From Streptomyces sp. CB02400 (GTDB lineage: Bacteria > Actinomycetota > Actinomycetes > Streptomycetales > Streptomycetaceae), in the NCBI RefSeq assembly GCF_001905725.1, contig NZ_LIWB01000005.1:186001-250000 (forward strand): DNA of 64,000 nucleotides, read 5' to 3'. Shown here in pieces: positions 58,590 through 64,000 of this stretch; the stretch's first letter is position 1; every line of letters begins with the position of its first letter. The notes below the pieces were generated by a model. It was given only the letters and a program-made list of their open reading frames with translations, was not told where the DNA came from and did no database searches. A program made the position numbers and the translations under genes.

Positions 58590-59222
58590 TCATCCCGCGA
58601 GGGGGTTCCCGTGCCCGGGGAGCCGGCCGCCCGGCGGCAGGTACCGCACCCGGCCCGCCGGGTCGGTCACCGGTGTGAACCCGGCGGCCCGCAGCCGAGC
58701 GGCGTACTTCTCCCTGTACCGCCGGTTGACGGCGAATCCGACCGGCAGGAGGGCCATCAGCGCGGCCCAGGCGAGGGCGGCGTAGACCACGGTCATGCCG
58801 CCCGAGCCGAGAACGAGGCCGACGGGCAGGGCGAGCGCGACGGCGCCGATGCCGGTGATCAGGATCCGCTGCTTGTCGGTGTACATGGCGGTGATGTCGA
58901 ACGTGATGCGAGCCTTGAGGAGCTCGACCTCTTCGGGCGCGATGCGCGGCAGCTCACCGCCGTGGGCGGCCCCCGGATAGTGCGCCCGGTTGCGCGCGGC
59001 CCGCTCGCGGGCCTCGGGGCTGAGGTCGGGCACGATCACGATCAGGTACTGGTCGCCCTTCGGCCCGCCGCCCTGCCGTACGTCCGCGTACTCGTAGCCG
59101 AACTTCTGGGCCATGGCGGCGAACCGAGCGAGCTTCGTCGTGGTCGGCACGGCGCAGGTGACCCGTACGGGCTCCCCGCTCTCCATCTGCCGCAGCATCT
59201 TCCGTACCCGGCGCTTGCCCAT
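58590..59222 (-). CDS. Conserved membrane protein (210 aa)
   Basis: Hypothetical actinobacterial protein with a cytoplasmic N-terminal domain (RVRKMLRQMESGEPVRVTCAVPTTTKLARFAAMAQKFGYEYADVRQGG) and two spans (about 121-165: ILITGIGAVALALPVGLVLGSGGMTVVYAALAWAALMALLPVGF). A basic C-terminal tail follows. ATG at 59222. Function unknown. Confidence 0.8.
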   Translation of the reverse strand: MGKRRVRKMLRQMESGEPVRVTCAVPTTTKLARFAAMAQKFGYEYADVRQGGGPKGDQYLIVIVPDLSPEARERAARNRAHYPGAAHGGELPRIAPEEVELLKARITFDITAMYTDKQRILITGIGAVALALPVGLVLGSGGMTVVYAALAWAALMALLPVGFAVNRRYREKYAARLRAAGFTPVTDPAGRVRYLPPGGRLPGHGNPLAG

Positions 59223-59245
59223 CGGTGCCCGCCCTCTCTTCAGCG

Positions 59246-59289
59246 ACCCGGCCGCGTACGGACATCATCGTGTCCGTACGCGGCCGGGT
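59246..59289 (-). terminator. Terminator after pirin gene
   Basis: Perfect 19-bp stem (59246-59264 with 59271-59289), 6-base loop, starting 24 bases after the pirin stop codon on the minus strand. Confidence 0.88.
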
Positions 59290-59312
59290 TCACTGCCGGA
59301 ACCGGGCAGTGT

Positions 59313-60305
59313 TCAGGCGCCGTTGCTGCCGGCCGCCGGGCCGCCCTCGGACATCCCGTGCACGGCCGGGACCGTACCGAGCCGGCCCTTCTGGAAGTCC
59401 TCGAAGGCCTGCTGGAGCTCGTCGCGGGTGTTCATCACGAACGGGCCGTAGTGGGCCATCGGCTCCCGGATGGGCTGCCCGCCCAGCAGCACGACCTCCA
59501 GGTCCGGGGTGTGGGAGTCCTGCTTCTCGTCCGCGCGGACGGTCAGCGAGGAACCCGCGCCGAAGACGGCGGTCTGGCCGACGTGGACCGGACGGCGCTC
59601 GGTGCCGACCGCGCCCCGGCCCGCGAGGACGTACGCGAGACCGTTGAAGTCCTCGCGCCAGGGCAGGGTGATCTCCGCGCCCGGCGCCAGCGTCGCGTGC
59701 ACCATCGTGATCGGCGTGTGCGTGACGCCCGGACCCTCGTGGCCGTCCAGCTCACCGGCGATGACGCGCAGCAGCGCGCCGCCGTCGGGGGAGGTGAGCA
59801 GCTGGACGCTGCCGCCCCGGATGTCCTGGTAGCGCGGCGCCATCATCTTGTCCTTGGCGGGGAGGTTCACCCACAGCTGGAGCCCGTGGAAGAGCCCGCC
59901 GGACATGACGAGCTGCTCCGGCGGCGCCTCGATGTGCAGCAGGCCGGAACCCGCCGTCATCCACTGGGTGTCGCCGTTGGTGATGGTGCCGCCACCACCG
60001 TGGGAGTCCTGGTGGTCGAAGATGCCGTCGATGATGTAGGTGACGGTCTCGAAGCCGCGGTGGGGGTGCCAGGGCGTGCCCTTCGGCTCCCCGGGCGCGT
60101 ACTCCACCTCACCCATCTGGTCCATCATGATGAACGGGTCGAGATGGCGGTAGTTGATCCCGGCGAACGCCCGGCGCACCGGGAAGCCCTCGCCCTCGAA
60201 ACCGCTCGGCGCGGTCGTGACGGTGAGCACGGGGCGTGCCACGGCGTCGGCGGGCGCGGTCACACGGGGCAGCGTCAACGGGTTCTCGACGGTCACTGCA
60301 GGCAT
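59313..60305 (-). CDS. Pirin-family protein
   Basis: Cupin-fold protein of 330 residues. Pirin signature HPHRGFETVTYIIDG..DSHGGGGTI, followed by WMTAGSGLLHIEAPPE, contains the conserved metal-binding His, His and Glu residues. The C-terminal pirin domain follows (ITMVHATLAPGAEITLPWREDFNGLAYVLAGRGAVG). Members act as quercetin dioxygenases or redox/regulatory proteins; the physiological role here is unknown. ATG at 60305. Confidence 0.92.
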   Translation of the reverse strand: MPAVTVENPLTLPRVTAPADAVARPVLTVTTAPSGFEGEGFPVRRAFAGINYRHLDPFIMMDQMGEVEYAPGEPKGTPWHPHRGFETVTYIIDGIFDHQDSHGGGGTITNGDTQWMTAGSGLLHIEAPPEQLVMSGGLFHGLQLWVNLPAKDKMMAPRYQDIRGGSVQLLTSPDGGALLRVIAGELDGHEGPGVTHTPITMVHATLAPGAEITLPWREDFNGLAYVLAGRGAVGTERRPVHVGQTAVFGAGSSLTVRADEKQDSHTPDLEVVLLGGQPIREPMAHYGPFVMNTRDELQQAFEDFQKGRLGTVPAVHGMSEGGPAAGSNGA

Positions 60306-60373
60306 GTCGGTACCTCCTCGGGTACGCCCATTTTAGTTGAGCGTTGAACTTCTTGCCACCCCGAACGAAGAAA

Positions 60374-60397
60374 GCCCGGAGGACATTCCCTCCGGGC
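60374..60397 (-). terminator. Terminator after SseB-family gene
   Basis: GCCCGGAGG / CCTCCGGGC with a 6-base loop; on the minus strand it is followed by TTTCTTCG. Confidence 0.88.
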
Positions 60398-60420
60398 CCG
60401 GTGTTCAGGAGTGGCAGGGG

Positions 60421-60885
60421 TCAGCCATACATGCGGCGCATCGCGAACTCGACCATCTGCTCCACGGCCTTCGCGTCGAACACCATCCGGTGCTCGCCCT
60501 CCATGTCGAGCACGAAGCCGTACCCCGTGGGCAGCAGGTCGATCACCTCGGCGCCGGTGATCACGAAGTACTTGGACTCCTTGCCCGCGTACCGCCGCAG
60601 CTCCTTCAGCGAGGTGAACATCGGGATCACCGGCTGCTGGGTGTTGTGCAGGGCGAGGAATCCGGGGTTGTCGCCGCGCGGGCAGTAGACCTTGGAGGTG
60701 GCGAAGACCTGCTGGAAGTCCTCGGCCGCCATCTGCCCGGTGGTGAACGCGCGCACCGCGTCGGCGAGCGAGGGCGCGGACGGCTCCGGATACAGCGGCG
60801 CCTGCTGCCCGTACCCGCCCTGCATCTGCTGCTGCGGCGGGACGTAACCCTGCTGTGCCCCTGCGCTCTGGTCGTAGCCGTACAT
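60421..60885 (-). CDS. SseB-family protein
   Basis: Protein of 154 residues. A Gln/Gly/Pro/Tyr-rich N-terminus (MYGYDQSAGAQQGYVPPQQQ...) precedes an SseB domain (about 50-150: FYCPRG-like VYCPRGDNPGFLALHNTQQPVIPMFTSLKELRRYAG, GAEVIDLLPTGYGFVLD). The ATG at 60885 is favoured. Upstream in-frame starts would add residues overlapping the fadE control region. Role unknown; the domain is common in secretion-linked proteins. Confidence 0.85.
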   Translation of the reverse strand: MYGYDQSAGAQQGYVPPQQQMQGGYGQQAPLYPEPSAPSLADAVRAFTTGQMAAEDFQQVFATSKVYCPRGDNPGFLALHNTQQPVIPMFTSLKELRRYAGKESKYFVITGAEVIDLLPTGYGFVLDMEGEHRMVFDAKAVEQMVEFAMRRMYG

Positions 60886-60952
60886 GCCGCACAGACTACT
60901 GATGCGGCGGGAGGGCTGGGTCACAGATGTCCGGATCGGGGTTGCTTCTTAT

Positions 60953-60964
60953 TACCGACGGGTA
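60953..60964. promoter_or_regulatory. Candidate TetR-type operator upstream of fadE
   Basis: TACC-GACG-GGTA inverted repeat (in TTACCGACGGGTAG), about 95 bases before the acyl-CoA dehydrogenase start, next to a second dyad TAGC...GCTA (60963-60979). TTACC/GGTAA-type dyads are typical of fatty-acid regulators in actinobacteria. The regulator is not identified. Confidence 0.45.
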
Positions 60965-61057
60965 GCATCATCGTAGCTACTTGCCGGTACGTGAATCATG
61001 TGAATCAGTCGCGAGGAGTCAGTGCCTCGCCGATACCTCTCTTACGGAGCCGTCGCC

Positions 61058-62884
61058 ATGGGGCACTACAAGTCGAATCTCCGCGACATCGAGTTCAACC
61101 TCTTCGAGGTGCTCGGGCGCGACAAGCTGTACGGCACGGGTCCGTTCGACGAGATGGACGTCGACACCGCGAAGAGCGTCCTCGAGGAGCTGACCCGGCT
61201 CGCGGAGAACGAGCTGGCCGAGTCCTTCACGGACGCCGACCGCAACCCGCCGGTCTTCGACCCGGAGACCAATACCGCGCCGGTCCCGGCGTCCTTCAAG
61301 AAGAGCTACCAGGCCTTCATGGACTCCGAGTACTGGCGCCTGGGCCTGCCCGAGGGCATCGGCGGCACCACGGCTCCCCCGTCGCTGATCTGGGCGTACG
61401 CGGAGCTGATCCTGGGCGCCAACCCGGCCGTGTGGATGTACTCCTCCGGCCCGGCCTTCGCCGGGATCCTGCACGACGAGGGCAACGAGGCGCAGAAGAA
61501 GATCGCGCGGATCGCCGTCGAGAAGCAGTGGGGCTCCACCATGGTCCTCACCGAGCCGGACGCCGGCTCGGACGTGGGCGCGGGGCGTACCAAGGCCGTG
61601 CAGCAGGAGGACGGCTCCTGGCACATCGAGGGCGTGAAGCGGTTCATCACCTCCGGTGAGCACGACATGTCGGAGAACATCCTCCACTACGTGCTCGCGC
61701 GTCCCGAGGGCGCCGGACCCGGCACCAAGGGCCTGTCCCTCTTCCTCGTCCCGAAGTACCTCTTCGACTTCGAGACCGGCGAGCTGGGCGAGCGCAACGG
61801 CGCCTACGCCACCAACGTCGAGCACAAGATGGGCCTGAAGGCCTCCAACACCTGCGAGATGACCTTCGGCGACCGCCACCCCGCCAAGGGCTGGCTGATC
61901 GGCGACAAGCACGACGGCATCCGCCAGATGTTCCGCATCATCGAGTTCGCCCGCATGATGGTCGGCACGAAGGCGATCTCCACGCTGTCGACGGGCTACC
62001 TCAACGCGCTGGAGTACGCCAAGGAGCGCGTCCAGGGTCCGGACCTGGCCAACTTCATGGACAAGTCCGCGCCCAAGGTCACCATCACCCACCACCCCGA
62101 CGTGCGCCGCTCGCTGATGACGCAGAAGGCGTACGCGGAGGGCATGCGCGCGCTGGTGCTGTACACGGCGTCGGTGCAGGACGCGATCGCGGTGAAGGAG
62201 GCGGCGGGCGAGGACGCGAAGTCCGAGCACGCCCTCAACGACCTCCTCCTGCCGATCGTCAAGGGCTACGGCTCCGAGAAGGGCTACGAGCAGCTCGCCC
62301 AGTCGCTGCAGACCTTCGGCGGCTCCGGCTTCCTCCAGGAGTACCCGATCGAGCAGTACATCCGGGACTCCAAGATCGACACCCTGTACGAGGGCACCAC
62401 CGCGATCCAGGGCCAGGACTTCTTCTTCCGGAAGATCGTCCGCAACCAGGGCGCGGCGCTGAACTCGCTGGCCGAGGACATCAAGAAGTTCCTGGCGCTC
62501 GGCGAGGGCGGCGAGGAGCTCGGCGCGGCCCGCGAGCACCTGGCCAAGGCGGCCGTCGAGCTGGAGGCCATCGTCGGCCTGATGCTCACCGACCTCGCGG
62601 CCACCGAGCAGGACGTCAAGAACATCTACAAGGTGGGCCTGAACACCACCCGCCTGCTGATGGCGTCCGGTGACGTGATCGTCGGGTACCTGCTCCTGCG
62701 CGGTGCCGCGATCGCCGCCGAGAAGCTCCCGACGGCCTCCGCCAAGGACGTCGCCTTCTACACCGGCAAGATCGCCGCGGCGAAGTTCTTCGCGGCCAAC
62801 GTCCTGCCCGGCGTCACCCTGGCCCGCAAGGTCGCCGAGGGCGTCGAGCTGGACCTGATGGAGCTGGACGAGGCGGCGTTCTAG
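61058..62884 (+). CDS. fadE: Acyl-CoA dehydrogenase (FadE5-type, 608 aa)
   Basis: Flavin-dependent acyl-CoA dehydrogenase of the long FadE5-like class, first step of fatty-acid beta-oxidation. Signatures: [69 protein letters not shown] with catalytic Glu in [11 protein letters not shown]-terminal helical extension (about 480-608) is typical of this class. The ATG at 61058 with ACGGAG is preferred over GTG 61022, because [19 protein letters not shown] is the conserved N-terminus. Ends at a hairpin; likely regulated at the dyad upstream. Confidence 0.95.
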   Translation: MGHYKSNLRDIEFNLFEVLGRDKLYGTGPFDEMDVDTAKSVLEELTRLAENELAESFTDADRNPPVFDPETNTAPVPASFKKSYQAFMDSEYWRLGLPEGIGGTTAPPSLIWAYAELILGANPAVWMYSSGPAFAGILHDEGNEAQKKIARIAVEKQWGSTMVLTEPDAGSDVGAGRTKAVQQEDGSWHIEGVKRFITSGEHDMSENILHYVLARPEGAGPGTKGLSLFLVPKYLFDFETGELGERNGAYATNVEHKMGLKASNTCEMTFGDRHPAKGWLIGDKHDGIRQMFRIIEFARMMVGTKAISTLSTGYLNALEYAKERVQGPDLANFMDKSAPKVTITHHPDVRRSLMTQKAYAEGMRALVLYTASVQDAIAVKEAAGEDAKSEHALNDLLLPIVKGYGSEKGYEQLAQSLQTFGGSGFLQEYPIEQYIRDSKIDTLYEGTTAIQGQDFFFRKIVRNQGAALNSLAEDIKKFLALGEGGEELGAAREHLAKAAVELEAIVGLMLTDLAATEQDVKNIYKVGLNTTRLLMASGDVIVGYLLLRGAAIAAEKLPTASAKDVAFYTGKIAAAKFFAANVLPGVTLARKVAEGVELDLMELDEAAF

Positions 62885-62968
62885 CCCCTTCCGGGAGATC
62901 CGGGGACCTCCCGGGACCCTCCCGGACCTCCCCGGACAGACCCCACGAGATCCAGCCGGACCCCGCCC

Positions 62969-63002
62969 GAGGGCCCGCTCCCGCACAGGGAAGCGGGCCC
63001 TC
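62969..63002 (+). terminator. Terminator after fadE
   Basis: GAGGGCCCGCT (62969-62979) / AGCGGGCCCTC (62992-63002), with further CCC/GGG pairing inside the loop. Confidence 0.82.
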
Positions 63003-63023
63003 CCGCTCGTTAAGGTGAACCCC

Positions 63024-64000
63024 ATGAGCGAACCCCCCCGCTTCGATCGCGGCCACACCGACGACCTGATGTCCTTCCTGGCGGCGAGCCCCACGCCGTA
63101 CCACGCCGTGGCGAACGCCGCCGAGCGGCTGGAGAAGGCGGGCTTCAGGCAGGTCGCGGAGACGGACGCCTGGGACGGGTCGGCAGGTGGCAAGTACGTG
63201 CTGCGCGGCGGCGCGATCATCGCCTGGTACGTCCCCGAGGGTGCCCCCGCGCACACCCCGTTCCGGATCGTCGGCGCCCACACCGACTCCCCCAACCTGC
63301 GCGTCAAGCCCCGGCCCGACAGCGGGGCGCACGGCTGGCGCCAGGTCGCCGTGGAGATCTACGGCGGGCCGCTGCTCAACTCCTGGCTCGACCGCGACCT
63401 GGGCCTGGCCGGCCGGCTCTCCCTGCGCGACGGCTCCACCCGGCTGGTCAACGTCGACCGTCCCCTGCTGCGAGTCCCCCAGCTCGCCATCCACCTGGAC
63501 CGCTCGGTCAACGCCGACGGCCTCAAGCTCGACAAGCAGCGGCACATGCAGCCGGTGTGGGGCATGGGCGACGACGTGCGCGACGGCGACCTGATCGCCT
63601 TCCTGGAGGAGACCGCCGGGCTCCCGTCCGGCGAGGTCACCGGCTGGGACCTGATGGTGCACCCCGTCGAAGCACCCGCCTACCTGGGCCGCGACCGCGA
63701 GCTGGTGGCCGGCCCGCGCATGGACAACCTGCTCTCCGTGCACGCCGGCACGGCCGCGCTCACCGCCGTGGCCGGCCGGGGCTCCGGCCTCCCCTGCATC
63801 CCCGTGCTCGCCGCCTTCGACCACGAGGAGAACGGCTCCCAGTCCGACACCGGCGCGGACGGCCCGCTGCTCGGCGGCGTCCTGGAGCGTTCGGTGTTCG
63901 CGCGCGGAGGATCGTACGAGGACCGGGCCCGCGCCTTCGCCGGCACCGTCTGCCTCTCCTCCGACACCGGTCACGCCGTCCACCCCAACTACGCGGAGCG
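63024..64000 (+). CDS. M18-family aminopeptidase (partial, runs off window)
   Basis: Zinc metallo-aminopeptidase removing N-terminal, often acidic, residues from peptides in the cytoplasm. ATG at 63024; 325 codons are present and the frame is open at base 64000. Family motifs: SPTPYHAVANAAERLEKAGF, VGAHTDSPNLRVKP (metal His and Asp), GPRMDNLLSVHAG (metal Asp), AFDHEENGSQSDTGA (catalytic/metal Glu), SDTGHAVHPNY. The remaining about 100 residues, including the last metal His, lie outside. Confidence 0.93.
   Translation, partial: MSEPPRFDRGHTDDLMSFLAASPTPYHAVANAAERLEKAGFRQVAETDAWDGSAGGKYVLRGGAIIAWYVPEGAPAHTPFRIVGAHTDSPNLRVKPRPDSGAHGWRQVAVEIYGGPLLNSWLDRDLGLAGRLSLRDGSTRLVNVDRPLLRVPQLAIHLDRSVNADGLKLDKQRHMQPVWGMGDDVRDGDLIAFLEETAGLPSGEVTGWDLMVHPVEAPAYLGRDRELVAGPRMDNLLSVHAGTAALTAVAGRGSGLPCIPVLAAFDHEENGSQSDTGADGPLLGGVLERSVFARGGSYEDRARAFAGTVCLSSDTGHAVHPNYAE

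Noticed and set aside
61019..63307. Minus-strand open frame of about 760 codons opposite fadE
   Set aside because: Antisense shadow; the plus-strand acyl-CoA dehydrogenase is unmistakable.

Overview
The window is high-GC DNA with the codon bias, sparse tRNA content and gene families of a Streptomyces chromosome: a SCO2400-family zinc-ribbon protein, a DUF6479 protein, an ANTAR regulator, a snapalysin/LysR pair, many Tat and lipoprotein exports and SpoIIE phosphatases. From memory, the right half (short thrS, phoX, metG, PH-domain protein, glycosyltransferase, aspS, PAS/GAF/SpoIIE protein, acyl-CoA dehydrogenase, M18 aminopeptidase) follows the gene order of the S. coelicolor core region around SCO3778-SCO3801. 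The reading was by eye, with no database search.

Layout. 1-8.1 kb: envelope and exported nutrient functions. These are an acyltransferase, a secreted phytase-like protein behind a PHO box, a PL9 pectate lyase with its own promoter and LacI-type operator, a sugar-binding lipoprotein and a SCO2400-family protein. 8.14-12.19 kb: a small decaying integrative element. It holds a large serine integrase broken by a 7-bp tandem duplication, a lipoprotein, a GntR-type repressor and remnants of small actinomycete conjugative-element genes; it appears to have inserted at the start codon of a 51-aa gene. 12.3-16.9 kb: a beta-lactam module with a class A beta-lactamase and a penicillin-binding protein on one strand, divergent from a LysR regulator overlapped by a cytoplasmic SxxK/SDN/KTG protein (BlaA/BlaB-like). 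17-22 kb: cold-shock protein, MerR-type regulator, small membrane and secreted proteins and a GH13 alpha-glucosidase. 22-28.4 kb: lipoproteins, a nucleoside hydrolase, an editing-less threonyl-tRNA synthetase with a threonine leader peptide, a tautomerase with its divergent regulator, an L7/L12-like membrane protein and a GAF-ANTAR protein.

29-37.3 kb: two adjacent export and cell-wall operons. The first encodes a signal-less peptidoglycan-binding DUF1906 protein, a small membrane protein, a Tat-exported M15-like protein and a secreted inhibitor-like protein. The second, after strong hairpins, encodes a lipoprotein and a MacAB-like transporter whose adaptor carries a peptidoglycan-binding domain. 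37.3-46.4 kb: an XRE-TPR regulator divergent from a 54-aa secreted peptide, a SpoIIE phosphatase, membrane proteins, a phosphodiesterase-fold protein and the snapalysin/LysR pair. 46.4-64 kb: PhoX behind a PHO box, a VWA protein with long acidic repeats, and the housekeeping block, ending inside the M18 aminopeptidase.

Regulatory structure is unusually readable. It includes two PHO boxes tied to phosphate-scavenging exports, two LysR boxes in divergent intergenic regions, a LacI-type palindrome at the pectate-lyase start site, a ribosome-mediated attenuator for thrS, and many long terminator hairpins. The strongest candidates for new biology are the thrS leader, the XRE-TPR/peptide pair, the signal-less DUF1906 cassette and the decaying integrative element.
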